This document shows, piece by piece, positions 12,338 to 25,502 of a stretch of 64,000 nt of DNA. Made by a program: the position numbers and the translations under genes. The DNA is from Lunularia cruciata (Eukaryota; Streptophyta; Marchantiopsida; Lunulariales; Lunulariaceae): the NCBI GenBank assembly GCA_948567375.1, contig OX419756.1:38356552-38420551 (forward strand), in the 5' to 3' direction. The number at the start of each line of letters is the position of its first letter. The stretch's first letter is position 1. A model generated the notes under the pieces. That model worked only from the letters and a program-made list of their open reading frames with translations. It had not been told where the DNA came from and ran no database searches.

Positions 12338-14163
12338 TCAATTCATTTTGCTACCAAGAACTGCAAGTTGTTCAACAAACTCCTGGCCGGATAGAATCTC
12401 TGTAGTACCATATATGATGGTTTTGGCAGGTTGTTGTCGCTGAGCAAACTCCTGAAGACTGCTGTACTCGAGATAATTACCACCCCCTATCATGAAAACA
12501 ATTGCTTCTTTAAAAGGTCCCTTTGAGTGACCCATACCTGAACCCATACCTTTAGGGCCTCGTGGATCAAAAAAGACGTAAGAATCAGTGTCGGACGCCA
12601 CTTTTGCTTCCATCAGTGACTCAACTGCTCTCGTAATAGCCAGTTGCCTTCCACCCGAAAGAAGATTCTTAACACCAGCTGTCACGGCACTAATGGCTTG
12701 CCCATAGAATTTCTCACTCCAGTCTGCAAATTGACTCCTGCTGACGTGAGCTGCGGCAGAGACAGAAGAGAAACTCAACGACTTGTGCCTTTTCACATAC
12801 AGAAATGGAGCGAGATCAATTTCACTCTCTTTTAGCGCTGCCTCCAATGCCTCAACATCGGCAGGAAGTGTAGTCTCTGCTGCCAAAAGGTACACGATTG
12901 CTAGCCTAAGCTTGTCCTCTTTAGTGCCTTTGCCTTTCAGCCCTGCCAAAACGGCATTCTTATCAACACTTCCGCGGGTCAACATGTCTTCTTCTGTCGA
13001 GCAAAAGTTATCAATATGCCTTGACTTGATTTCACCTAACAAAGAGGTGGCTATATTTGTGTGCTTGTCGATCATTCTCTTCCTCTCTGTGAGCTCAGGC
13101 AGAGAGTTCACTGCACTCATCAAGTGCTTGGTGTTCCCCATCAATTCTTCTTCACCAAACTCATTTTCCAACCCACCCCCGGTCCTCCGATTCACGTCCT
13201 CCACGTCTTGTTTATACTTGTCGAGTTGAACCTGCACCTCCTCCGCCACTTTCGGGAAAGGAGCATTCGCATTGGCAACCCAAAATGAATCAGCGTCATC
13301 CAGCTCGTACGACTTTGCTCCGGCTTTAACCTTCCCACCAGGAGTACCGGGTTCTGGTTGAGCTGACACGCGATTCAGCTTCAATCCTAGGACGTCATGC
13401 ACCAAAGGTCGGTAGCTCCACACATGTTGCACCGCCACAGACAACTCAAAATTTCTATCAAAAAGACACAAGACGGGTCTTTGAAAAGAACTACCAATGT
13501 GCCCTGCCTCTGTGAACAAATTGTTTCTTGACACTAAATGGTCTCTAAGTCGAGTATCGAGCAGAGTTGCCACCATCTCTGCCGGTCCACCTCTGGCACA
13601 CCGTATAATAGGAACAACACTCAATGTAGCGAGTACAGAGAAGAGTCCATTGACGATCCCGTCAACCACACCAATCACGTCCTTCTCCTCGGCTGACGGG
13701 TCGTTGAGCTGCACATAAGTACGCGGCTGACCGAGCGAAAATAATCCATTTTCAAGAGTAACAAACTCAAGGTACTGATCATAGACCTTCGCGATGCGAT
13801 GCAGACAGTCCTGTTTAAGAGTGCCTCCGGCGAGCTCTTCTAAAAGAGGTCGAGGAAGAGAAGAAGCGAAGTTGAGGTGAAAGCTCTCATAGACACCACG
13901 GGCGGCATCCAAGGTAATCCTCTGGATGTTAGCAAGATTTGATTGAACAAAGTAAATGGCTGGCACATCTGGAATATTCTGTCGCTCATTGTCGATCATA
14001 AGATACAAAGTGATTCCATGCTTACGCAGGTCATTCACTCGGATCAGAGGAGACAGTATGTCACGGCAAAATCGGTCGAGGATCAAGACTTTGTACACCT
14101 CCTCATCTGCTGTACCCCCACTTGCCACCGGATGGTTTAAATTCAGCATCCGCACCACGGCAT
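12338..14163 (-). CDS. SLY1: Sec1/Munc18 family protein, SLY1 type (main exon; first exon not found)
   Basis: SLY1 proteins bind syntaxin-5-type SNAREs and promote ER-Golgi vesicle fusion. This exon encodes about 607 residues that line up with plant SLY1: RMLNLNHP near the start, EEVYKVLILDRFCRDILSP, then HGITLYLMIDNERQ and DVPAIYFVQ (domain 1). These are followed by PAEMVATLLDTRLRDHL, QRPVLCLFDRNFEL, YRPLVHDVLGLKLN and LPELTERKRMIDKHTNIA (domain 3), and the C-terminal GPFKEAIVFMIGGGNYLEY. Family length is about 620-630. The start is a splice acceptor (T-rich tract, then CAG at 14166-14164), not the in-frame ATG at 14185, which lies in the intron. The missing first exon should encode about 15 residues; I scanned to about 15.7 kb without finding it convincingly. 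Confidence 0.95.
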
Positions 14164-17100
14164 CTGAAAAAAATAAATTTAACATATCCTCATATCATTC
14201 CTGGGAAACGATTATGGACGTTGATTTCGACTGCAACTTAGAGGATCACTGCTATTGCCTCAAGAACGTTATCTCCTTATGCTGTTCAGAGGTTACTTCT
14301 AAAGAAAGGAAAGCAACTAGCCTGAACGATACTAAAGAAGCGGACTGTCTGCAGCTGCTGGACACACAATTGTATGGACTGTACGAGGAGACATGAACTT
14401 GTGGACGACGAGGACTTTACGGAAAAGTCTTCGCTTATTGAAAGTCATGTGCACCGACTTTTCCAGACACTCATACAGAAATGACATAGAGTGTTGGACA
14501 GCATCGGGAAATACGAAAGGCCTTTTGGCAAACATACATATTTAGCTCAATTGTTAGACGACTACCTTACACCAATTGAGAGTATGACCCAAATGCAGAG
14601 CAAATACAAATATAGAAAAGAAAAGAAGATGTACTCTGGAGAATATAGAGAAGATCGGTATATGAGCAACACAATGGTTGAGAAAAGTTGACTTAGAGCA
14701 GAGACGAAAGAGTTTTCCAACGGTCTCCAGATCCAGAACTTAGGGATTGCAAGACCGCATGGGCACCAATGCAGCGCTACATCTTGTTACGCGCCTATCA
14801 CTTTAGGTCAGCCTACTGTCGGACAAAGATTGGGTGTGAACTCGGCATCTACAATTTTTCTCTAAATTCGACCTCGGAAAGCAAAGAATTAGACGATATT
14901 AATAACAGTGAGCAAGTAACATAGTATGCTTGATACTTTTCTCCCAAGTGAGGACTGTTTGTTACTACCCAGGGGCAGGACGATCTCTAGCTACAACGCT
15001 TTGCACGCAATTTGATTACATGTTCCAATTCTTCCCCTTCCTTCCTCACAACATGCAACCAGTCGAACTCCGACGAGCACAACAAGAGCACCAGTCGATG
15101 ATTCACATGCAGACAACGAGGGGAATACATACGCACCCAGCTGCTTTTGACGCAGGGAGAGAGCCATGGTTGGAGGGGATCATGGAGTGTCCGGCTCAAC
15201 AATTATGGGATCGATCAACCAACCGATCTACAAGTCTCCCCTCCTCTTGTCCTCTCCAGCTTCGTCCCGATTCTTTCTCCTCTCACCTCCGCCTACATTA
15301 CTCCAACCCTTCTGCTCCTCCTCTTCCTCTTCCTCTGCTCCTGCTACACTTGATGGCACTCTACTGTTCCAAAATTGCGCACCTTCGTTTCCTCTCCTCT
15401 TCTTCTTTCTTCCGTCAGTCCGCAATCCTGCTCGCGTAGAATGCCGGCAACGGCCCCTTCCCTCTCCTCCCTATTACTGTTCCTCTTCTTTCTTCTTCTT
15501 CTTCTTCACCAGCCAGCTCCTTTCTCTCCACAGCATGAACAGCACAGCACTTACAGCGAGAGCGTATTGCGCTCTCGAGGGCCCACTCCTACTATTACAT
15601 CTGCCTCGTATTATTGGCTCATTGTCTTGCTCCTTACAGTGCCCTCCAGACTCACGTTATTTGTTTGCCTTCTCGACGCCACCATTGATTGAAACTATCG
15701 GGACATCATCATCGGGAAACCTCTTTATGGTTTAGTTAGTATTTGTGGACTGCTGTATACACTATAAACAAGAAACAATGGAGCAAAGGTGACTGTATTA
15801 CATGTTGTAATTCGACATATCTACTATCAGTTTCCATGTGATGGGCAAAGTGTCTCTTAAATATAAATACCGTATTTAGACATTCGTTTAAATAGTTAGG
15901 ATGACCTTAGTATATAAAACCCATGTATATAGCAAATGTCATAAAATTATAAAATTGTCCAATTTACTATAAATTAACATGACATCATTGTCAATAGCAA
16001 TTCTATAACTTATGCACATAAATTATCTTATGACTGAAATCTATTTGAAATATGAAATGAAATGTTTCTTAAGAAAGATGATACGAAAGTAATTAAGTTA
16101 AATTTTTTCCATTTTAATTTTATATTTTATTTATATATTTTACGGTTCATCAGCGTAATAATCATTATAATTCATTATCATTATAACTCTAATCATAATT
16201 TCTAATAATCAACTCTTTTCTGATTTAATTTTAATCTAAAAATTATTTTTAGTTGATAATAACTTAATATATATTAAATCGAGAATACGTTTTTAAGTTC
16301 AAATTTGAAATTGTGCCCCACTGTTCTATCGTCCTTGCAGATTAGGACTTTGGAAGATATAATAAATTTGAAACAAACATGTAGTGACTAGTGATGCCTA
16401 TTCTATTTCTATCATAAGAACTTACATATTAAATACAGATAGAATTTCCATCTCAGATTAGTAATTAATATGGATTTAAGGTGTACTTTGGATCATACAA
16501 GCATTTTTAAAATTAGATTAAGATTAAAGCTCAAGATAGATAACTTTGTGATACTTAGTATAAACATATTTGTTCAAAGTTATCTATATTAGTGGGACTC
16601 ATTTGCCATATATAACTTAAATAGTCTAAACTGATTGATTACTGATATTAAACTATCTATAATAAAAACTAGAGAAAATCTCTAGATGATGATGTTCTTC
16701 ATAGTGATCATATTTGCAAGAGAAAGTAATCTCTTCATTTTGGCTTTATCTGATATTAAAATTATGTGAAGTTACATACACATATTTGACTCGTTTTAGA
16801 TTTTATGGAGACATAGAAGTTAGACATATATTTATTCTAAGATGTACTAGAGATGAGTATTTTATATAATTTTTAAGAATGAGCTAGAACTTCCTGAGTT
16901 AGATGACAGATATATCTTGTTCTTATTTTGTAACTTGGTTTCGATGAGGTGTATACGTAGCTCTAAAAAACATTAGATTGGCCTTACAAATATGATCACA
17001 CTAAGCCATATCTCTCTGTGTGCTCAAATAATGCATAATCCGGACTATGATTAAAGCCGTTAACATAATCCGTCTCAAAGGTGCAATAGGATTTATTATT

Positions 17101-17290
17101 AATGTGCCATTCTCAATACATAGCTCCGTTTTGTGACATTTAGGTCTCTCGGCTCCCTTGTGTCTTCCTTGAGGACTTGATTAGATCGTCCCCTTCTCTT
17201 TGTTATCACATTAATATTTGAGACATATAGAAAAAACCTGTAAAAAACTCTTCAGTGCATCAAGTACTTTTGCAGTGACATTTAAATTCA
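14164..17290. other. SLY1 upstream DNA, CT-rich tract and AT-rich intergenic region
   Basis: 14164-15200 should contain the SLY1 first intron and possibly exon 1 (minus strand), not resolved. 15225-15520 is strongly pyrimidine-rich on the plus strand with runs of TCC and TTC (for example TTCTTCTTCTTCTTCACC near 15500), as is common near plant transcription starts. 15740-17290 is very AT-rich with no coding signal. Confidence 0.5.
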
Positions 17291-18418
17291 AAACTATCTT
17301 TTATCTAGTAATTAACAAGAGTATGACAATCCAAGTGACATAATATGTCATACTGTGGGGCAAAAGGGGATGAAGTAGGGAAGATGGAAATATTTCTGCA
17401 GCAATTTGGATATTTTTGACGATATATAGATTTTGTAGTCTCGTGAAATGGAGAAAACACAAAGGATGGGACAAAGAAGACCCCCATCGAGCCGTACAAG
17501 GGTGGGACAAAATAGGTAAAGTGGGGGTTAAGCCCCAATCGTGAAATTGGGTTTTGCTATTGGTGTAAGTATTGAATGAAGCGAAGTAAGCCCTAATTGT
17601 CAAGAGTACAGAGCATACAAAAATCTCTGTCCCGACCGATGTGAAGAGCAGAGGATTCTGGAAGTTGCAGACAAATTTGAGCATAAAGCAGAATGGTGGA
17701 GGCCCCGTGTGTCTTCATCTCGAATCTGCAACGAGAACGTTTAGTCGCGCCGAAATACAGAAGTAAAATATGAGAAAATGCTTAAGGTCGTGAATAACAC
17801 ATCAGAAGGTTTGACGAACTATCGACATCATGATTCTCACAGGTCGATCGGCGAGCTGATTTTGAGATTCAGGGCTTAGCCAGTTTGTTCCTTCGTACTG
17901 TTTTAGAACTGTGATGTAGGTTGTTTGGAAAAGGGGCGAGGCACGAGAGACGTTGCCCTTAGTGCAAAAGAATTAGAGCTTCTTTTCAGCTCGATTTTGA
18001 GACAAGTTGGTTCTAAGCGTTTCTAAGCTTTTTTGAGTTCACCGGGCTCTCGGAACCATATAGAATTTGGCCCCAGGTCTACTTTCGGAGTGAGTGTGGG
18101 CTTGTTCACGACCACAAACTGAAGTTAAATCCGTTTGACTCTCTACTATTAACTGGATTGCTCCAATGGTGAATTGCATCGGTAGGACGGAAGCAAGGCA
18201 GTGTCGTGGGTTTGGGGCAGCACGGGCCTCTGAGTGGTGGTTTCCAGGGAAATGAGCAGATTGCTCTGTTCTTACTGGAGAAATGCAGACCCTGGAGGTA
18301 TTTCAGAGGTTTTAGCAATTTAGTTAGCTTAAGTTCGCCAATAAACAAATATGAGCTATTCATTATCAACTTCAGGAGAATCAGAGGGATTGTAAGAGGC
18401 TTAAATTTGCAGGAAACG
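17291..18418. other. Upstream region of the probable plastid-protein gene
   Basis: Base composition returns to that of gene flanks. A T-rich stretch followed by TTTGCAG at about 18404-18412 sits seven bases before the ATG, so a 5' UTR intron ending there is plausible. Open stretches on both strands (for example 17301-17684 minus) show no domain. Confidence 0.35.
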
Positions 18419-21400
18419 ATGGCCGCCAGGGTTTCGTCACTGGTTCAAACCCCACATGTGTGCATTGGAAGTGTAAATTGTACGAATTTGACATGTTCAG
18501 TTAGTTCTGTGACCCCGAGGTTGAAGTCCGACGCTCGACAGCCAGGATCAGTTGTGTACACACGAAGTGCACATGCTGGGGCAGAACGTCCCCAGAGAGC
18601 TGAGAGAAGTGACACAGGGTTCGCTCTAAGAATGTCATATAGCGTATCCTCGACTGGCCAACAATCTACAAATCGGTATTGAAATTCTTCTCTCGAGCAG
18701 GTCACTGGAATTAGTAGATCCCTTTATCGAATGGATGTGATATTAGTAGTGTTCTTACTTGATTGCAAAACTATCCCACGTAGCAAAAGGAGATATACCG
18801 TTCGCTACTAACTCTACACCATTTTGGGCCTGACAGTACAGATTTAGGCACCCTGCAGCTGGTTTTGCTGGGCAATCGTGGACAGCAACAGATCTAGCGA
18901 AAGGGCTGCTCGATGTGCACGGCTGGAAAGTTCTTAGAAATGAGACTGGTGAACAAGTTGGAACTGTTGATGAAATTATTCATATCGGGCCTTCAGACAG
19001 TGATGAGATTTTTGAGTCTGTCATGAAGCTGGTTCAAGTGTCGACTCCTGAATCAACACCTAGATACAGCTCCACTGAAATGGAGGACAGTGATGAAGTG
19101 GAGACTCTGGAGTTTCTTGTACCTCTTGTTGAGGACATTGTCAAAGGCGTGGATATCAATCTGAGATGTCTCTTTATCACAGTATGTTTGAAATCCTCTC
19201 TCGAGTGTCTTCTCACATTCGATTATATTGTTCCAGGCTTATTTCTCTTCTTTCCTTTGCTCCAACTTATTACTGGACAAGTTATGCTTTACCTCTTCAT
19301 GCTTTTAACCTCGTTGCATCTGGCCAACAGCCTCCAGCAGGGCTTTTGGAGCTTGCGAGGATCCCTGAATTGATGAAAAGACTAGAGCCTCAACTCTTGG
19401 GATTCTGTCAGCAGCAGAATGCTGGTATTATGAGCTGCTTAGACAATGTCGATGTCGAAGCTCATCAAAACACACGATTTTCAGACGGTTCGTAATTTCC
19501 TCCTCTGTATCGTGCCACTTTTACTCTTTATTACAGGTTCTAGATAAAACCAGGTGCACATGTTCATCGAGTGCACGGTGTAGACTACTGGTTAATAATC
19601 ACTCCAGTGATCATTCGTTACATGATTACTTTGTGCAGAATTTTCTTAAAAAGCAAATCATGTAGAAATTCAAGAAGCACATCCCCGGAAACTTGGAACT
19701 ATCAGTGGACTCCAAGGTTTCTGAGTGGGAACATCTTTTGGTCCTCAAGGAAATGTTCCTGGGAGGGATCACATCCCGTCTTAAGAAGTTTTAGATGGAA
19801 GACTCGAATTAGTGATAGATCTTGGCAAGGGTCTATGTACTAGCCGAGCTTGCGTTCGTTATACATTTACTTGCTCTTTGTCGCTCGTCAACTACCTCAT
19901 TGAGCGGTTTCTTGTGTAAATTCGTTTGTCAAGTTTCCTTCGTTTATAATTTCTTTCACTTGACTAGAGCCACGTGGTGTATCGGGTATGAACAGAAGCT
20001 AAGCAAATAGTTGCATGGAGCAGAAATCTTCAGCAGCATAAGCGCGATGTATTTATGCCAACTAGGAGGCAGCTTCTGGCTGCTGGGAGACAAGAGCTAG
20101 TCGACGATATTATGGTGTGTGCATGTTCTGTTCTTCCTGGATGAACGATAGCTGCTCATATATGTAGATTGGCGGTAAAATATCGGAATGGGTTCTATGT
20201 CTGTACTCAGACGTAGGTATGGAGCTGGGTTGTTTACAACGGGCTCTATAATCCATAACTCAATATATCTGTACTCCTTGGTTCGATGCCTTTCACGCTT
20301 CGTCATTTGGAAGAGCATTTCTGCATAAAAATGTTTCAAATACGATTCTTCACTGGTTTTACTCAATATAGAAACGGAATACTACCTGTTGAAATAGAAG
20401 CCGTTGCCAAATGCACCCTCTATTGTTCATCGTTCAGCGAATATGCTTTGGTCCTAGAGGATTTAACCATGATCTGAGTTAGGTGTTTATATATGTTTGC
20501 AGGCTGCTGGTGGCTTCCTGTCTGTTGCCCAAGCTTTGAGGCTTCGCTCACGACGGCGGCCAGTTGGATTCTGGTAGCAATCAACAAATTCTCCTTTAGT
20601 ATTGCTTCTTGTGCAAGAGGGCAAGTGAATTTGTCAAAACTCTATTTGCTTACCCTGCTTTTATCGCTGTGATTGCAATCTTGTGCGTGCAGCAATAACA
20701 TAGCTTGGAACGTTTCTTAATTTCAGGGAGGATTTAAGAAATTTAGATGCAGAAATCGAATGGTTTGTGTCGGGATGCTGGGTCATCCAACAATCACCCG
20801 AAACTGGTAAGAATTCTTCGGTTCACGCTATATCTTGTGTCAGTTTGTTGCAAGTCATATATACAGCGAAGTACTACTCAGTCTACTCTGCAACATCCAA
20901 GTTGGGTCGAGAGTCGGTCTTCTTGGAAGCTTATTTCGGAGCGAGTTTGAATTTGACCAGAAACCGTTACGACATACTTCTTAATCTGCGCTTCATGTCA
21001 TATATCTGAGTTAGGGAATATGAAATATAAAGCCTAGAAGACCCAAAGAGTCAAAAAGCTGAAAAATTTATGCTCTACATGCTCGTACAACAGGTGAGCA
21101 GATGTATTACAACCAGGCCACGAATCAGTATTCTAGTAAGAGGCCAACTCCTGGAACCGTGTCGGACCCGGTGCCAGTTAGTGAGGAGGACTCTGATATT
21201 GGAACAGCCGTTATGCCTCGCCAACAACAAGTTCTTGAGGCTGGACGATATGACCTGCATCATGCGGTAAAACAATCTAGACTTTACTGCGAGTTTATCA
21301 TTGCAACTATCGGGTAATGTAAAGGTTTCCTGCGATAGTACTTATTTCTTAGCGTGCATTTTTTAGAATCTCAGCGTAAGATGACAAGTTTGTTACGACT

Positions 21401-23189
21401 GTTTAGCTACAAACCGCAGCTATTGCAATGCTATCTAGCAGCAGTAATCATCTTGGGTGTTGACATTTATGGATGCACCCCTTTTTCACAACCACTATCG
21501 GTCACAGTAGCAACATTGTTTAAATGTGGTTTTATCATCTTTGAGTCAATCTATACATCATTGATCTGCTGACGTTGGATATTGCTACAGATTCTCCTAC
21601 ATGGAGGATATAAGTTAGTTGCTCAAGAACTAGGACGGCAACCAGCGACGCGAGACACCACAACCCGACTTGTAGCCAAAATTAAAGAATATATGCAGGA
21701 GAACTCAACGTGAGTGCGCTTCTTCACTTCATTCAAAAAGTTCAGGTATCCGGATGGCACTTGAACGTATATAGCCAAAATTAAAGAATATATGCAGGAG
21801 AACTCAACGTGAGTGCGCTTCTTCACTTGATTCAAATAGTTCAGTATCCGGATGGCACTTGAACGTATAAATCTAATCTATCGCGAAATTCCTATAAGAT
21901 CTGATTTTAAATGAATTTGTGATGGTAAGCGAAAGATTTGACCTTGTTTTCAAGAACTGGGTTGTGGTGTGCACCGGATCGTTTGTGACAGTAAAGCAGA
22001 GAACCCAGTACAAGTCTCATCATGAAACTGTTTTTTAATGTCATACATACTTCATAGATCCTTGGTTAAGACGAGTAGTTTGAAGGCTGAAGTCGCAGGT
22101 TTCAAGAGGGTGTCGAGATATCGTGCTCGATTTCCATAGTGAATTGTTATCTCCACTTTTTGAATGGCTATCTGCACTAGTGGCTATCAACCTAGTGTGG
22201 ATAGTAGATTCAGTAGATCGGAAATACAGTTTTTGCTGTATCTGAAAAGCTGTCCTGTCCATCTGTATGCATATGGAGAACTCCAAGTGTGGCCCCTAAA
22301 TCCTAAGCTGATCTGTGTTCCACAGGCACAGCTATGATGTGGATCCATTTTATAAGTTTCCTACATTCACGTGACGCTAAATATATCTTCCAAATTTTGC
22401 CCGCAGGTCAAGATTTCCCTCTTTCGACGAATTACGTGCCTCCGACCGAAATGATCTTGTATATTCTCTGCGTAAACATGGAGGCATTAACTCTGTAGCT
22501 CAAATGATGGAAATCCGACCTAAAAGATATGGGGTGAGGGTTTTCAATCATCACCTCTAGAGCAAAAGTGGTCTCTAAATTCTCTTTTAAGTTATTAAAT
22601 TCACTCTGTTGCAATTTTTATCGTAGTACGTGATATATCCAGTATGATTAGGTCTTGTGTACTTCATGATACCGTGTAAACTTGCACGCACTGTTATTCC
22701 TCCGTCAAGTTGTGCTTCTGCTGACAAATCCTGATCTTCCACTTTCCAGAAAGGTCAGTGGCACAGTTTGGACTGTGCAGCAGCTGCCATCCGCTCTTAT
22801 ATGTGCAACAAGCTTATACATGAAAGAGGATTGTACGAAAGTTCTATGGACCGCTATGATCTTGATGAACGCGTTTGGAATGAGGCTGCCGCAGCTGGTA
22901 CATTAGAAATCCCCACACAGTCAAATGTGCTTGAAGACGGAAGAAGTGATCTTCGTTATCTAATGCAGGTACACTAGTCGTTTTGAAGTGGCCAGACCAA
23001 GTTTCAACCCTGGACTATGTATGTCATAAACTGGATTGCCTTGTATTGTGAACCAAATTGGATAGCAGAAACGTGAAGACTGACCCCTTTTTGGACTATC
23101 TGCAGAAATTTAGGCGGAAGGATCTCGCAGAGTATCTGGGGATCAACTACGTAGATAGTCGAAGGAGAAGAAAGAAGTGCAGCACATGA
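18419..23189 (+). CDS. Probable plastid protein with repeated GG-x3-VAQ modules, about 12 exons, function unknown
   Basis: Exons that join in phase at GT-AG sites: 18419-18675, 18842-19181, 19331 to about 19490, 20024-20114, 20503-20573, 20727-20806, 21094-21266, 21591-21709, 22408-22533, 22750-22968, 23106-23189. Part of 19640-19800 is also coding-like, but its frame is unclear. The first ~70 residues are rich in S, T, V and R and poor in acidic residues, as in chloroplast transit peptides. A segment with WTATDLAKGLLDVHGW and GEQVGTVDEII follows. The C-terminal half repeats a module three times: GRQELVDDIMAAGGFLSVAQ, GRYDLHHAILLHGGYKLVAQ, and RNDLVYSLRKHGGINSVAQ. The protein ends in a basic tail (DSRRRRKKCST). 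I have seen similar modules in plant plastid-predicted proteins but cannot name the family. A 99-bp tandem duplication covers one donor site. Confidence 0.75.
21673..21868 (+). repeat. Tandem duplication of an exon 3' end and splice donor
   Basis: A 99-bp unit beginning TAGCCAAAATTAAAGAATAT occurs at 21673-21771 and again at 21772-21868 with few differences. The unit contains the last 37 bases of the exon ending at 21709, its GTGAGT donor and the first part of the intron. Using the first donor keeps the frame into the next exon at 22408. The second donor (about 21809) is an intact-looking decoy. Confidence 0.9.
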
Positions 23190-24680
23190 GCATCCTCTTC
23201 CAATGTGGGACTCAAGAAATCAAAGTGTGATCTTCGAGAGTGATGTTCTTGGGCCAGCTTTTGCCACGTGGTTGACGAAGTCTTTCCCTAAGCTGTCCAA
23301 TATAGAGTGGATCAGTCTCTGCACGATCGGGTAAGCATTTTGTATGTGTTTCTCGCTTCAATAATTTCCCTGTCACAGATAACGAGACGGGACATATGTT
23401 CTGGCAAAGGATACGAGTCAAATTAGGGACATGCATCCTGGTGAGAAACGTGTCTTAGAGCAGGAATGGGTTGACCATCATACACATCTATTTGTAGGGT
23501 ACGTATGGGTTCAATCTTACATGTGTTTGCCATGTTGCTCTTGAGGTAAATAGAGAACTAACCGATTGTCCGTTCTTGTTATGCAGGCTATGTTGACGAT
23601 CATAGAACGGTCGGGGCTAAACCTCTCTACATGAGGTTTTCCAAAGGACCACTGGTATCCGTTGTCCGTATCCAGAAGTGAGAGATGAAAGCTGATATTG
23701 CCGTGCTACGGAGGGCAATAGCAACAACCTTTTCTTATGGTTGGTGGTCATTTACAAGGTGTCAGAAGGCAGAAGGTTCAGTCTCACTCATTAATGTGAT
23801 TCCATTATTGTGGTAGACCTCAAGGTATAAATGTTACTCTTCATTCATGAGAGAGATTTTCATCTAAGCAAAAAGATATAGCTGGACACTTTGTTTTACT
23901 TCTGCGGTAGCTCGAAATGATGATTTGGTGTTTACCTAGTTTGTTTCTGGTACCTCGTCCGTTAGCACATTTGTTCACTCAGTTTGAAAGTTTTCACATG
24001 ATGTCGGGTCTATGTTAGCATCTTTATTTCTGTTTGGCATACCACCAATTCCCTTGTACCTTTTTCCGCAGATAACAAATACTGTCATTTTACACAGAGA
24101 GAGAGAGAGAGAGCAAACGGAAAGAGGAATGTGCATGGATGGGTTTAGGGTTGAAGCTAATACAGAACATTATCATATCAACTCGGTGTTCAGTTTATCG
24201 TTTGTTACAACAGCTTTGTCTAGATTGTGTCCCTCTCTGCCTTTTCTTGAGATCACACTGGAGTTTACCATGAGGACAATTCAATGTCTTCGAACTTGTT
24301 ACACGGAAAGTCTCTACGGTTAAACTAGAAGATCAAGTTTTATTACATCTACAATGTATCTAATGTATATATACTGGGTAAGTTTACCAGAACGGCATCT
24401 GTTCTCGTATACCTATATATATACTGGGTAAGTTTATACTAGTTTTTCCCTTAAACTCAGATACCATTTCGTGACTCCTGAAGTGCATAAATATACACTG
24501 CCTACCACTATTTGCCATGTGGACTTTGATCTTCTGCTTATGGACAAATGGGCCCACCTAGTCCTTCACTTCATACGAGGCTGATTTTCCCTCCATGCTT
24601 TGCCCTTTCGCAAGATGCCCTCACTCTTTTCAATGCTTTTATTTGCTTCTCTGTTTGCCTTTGTTTCTCCTTTTTGAGTT
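23190..24680. other. 3' flank of the plastid-protein gene
   Basis: It contains an (AG)n run at 24095-24113 and two copies of TATATATACTGGGTAAGTTTA about 50 bp apart (about 24366-24386 and 24416-24436). No further gene recognised. 24540-24680 is pyrimidine-rich and forms the flank into which the copia element inserted. Confidence 0.5.
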
Positions 24681-25122
24681 TGATGAGAACCTTTCTTTCT
24701 AGTCTTTGAAGTAGATGGTCTATCCTCAGTCATTTTGATTTCTGATGTATCAAACATGCTAGCACTCAGTTTTCCTAGCCTCACCAGAGTAGACACTCTT
24801 GATTGCACTCAACAATATTCAACTCATTCTCTCTAAGAGCCTCAAAGATAGTACACAACAGCACTCACGCAGTATGAAAGGTACCTTAGTGGTAAGCAAC
24901 AGAGAACACACCAAAAACAAGGTACAAAGTGTTGAGAATAACCCTTGTATGAGAATTTAACAAAACAAGAGTAGAAAATATAAATACATAAGCAAACCCT
25001 AGAGGGTTGCTTTGCAGGACCCTAATTAGGGCTTCACCCCTCTTTAGTTGAGCTTCTAGAGGATTATAACAAAGTGCTAAAAGGAGAGAAATCACTAAAG
25101 TAGAGATTAACTAAATTTAACA
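24681..25122 (-). repeat. Copia 3' LTR
   Basis: In element sense the LTR begins TGTTAAATTTAG and ends ATCA. It matches 34963-35397 over its length, with an insertion/deletion near 24870-24930. A purine stretch (ACTGGGAG) lies directly upstream in element sense, as expected for the polypurine tract that primes plus-strand synthesis. Confidence 0.92.
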
Positions 25123-25502
25123 CTCCCAGTCAATGAGAGTTTAGGACAATTCCATTCCTACTACACATTTTATGTGTTTATCTTTAGGTAGTGCCTTTGT
25201 AAACACATCTGTTGTCATCTCTTGTGTAGAAAAGTAAACTAACTTCACAACATTCTCCTTCTTTTTCCTCTACAAATCTTCTTCTCATCTCAATGTGCTT
25301 AGACCTTGGATGACGTACAGGATTTTGTGCTGAGTGCTATACTTCCTATATTGTCACAATACAATGTAGTAGGACTTTCCTGCTCAAAACCCAGCTCCTT
25401 AAGAAGTCTCCTGTTCTCGATGATTTCTTGAGTAGCATTTGAGGCAGCCATAAATTCTGCCGCAGTAGTAGACAGTGCAACAAATGTTTGCTGTTTACTA
25501 CG

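Noticed and set aside
14164-14185. ATG at 14185 as the SLY1 start
   Set aside because: The codons up to 14164 read through a T-rich tract ending in CAG, a splice acceptor, and family homology begins only after it.
15225-15520. Protein-coding gene in the serine/leucine-rich open stretches at 15.2-15.7 kb
   Set aside because: These frames arise from pyrimidine-rich repeats (TCC, TTC, CTC) and show no domain.
17100-17200. A fourth LINE-like tail near 17.1 kb
   Set aside because: TAGCTCCGTTTT and GGACTTGATTAGATCGTCC are only loosely similar to the tail consensus; not enough to call.
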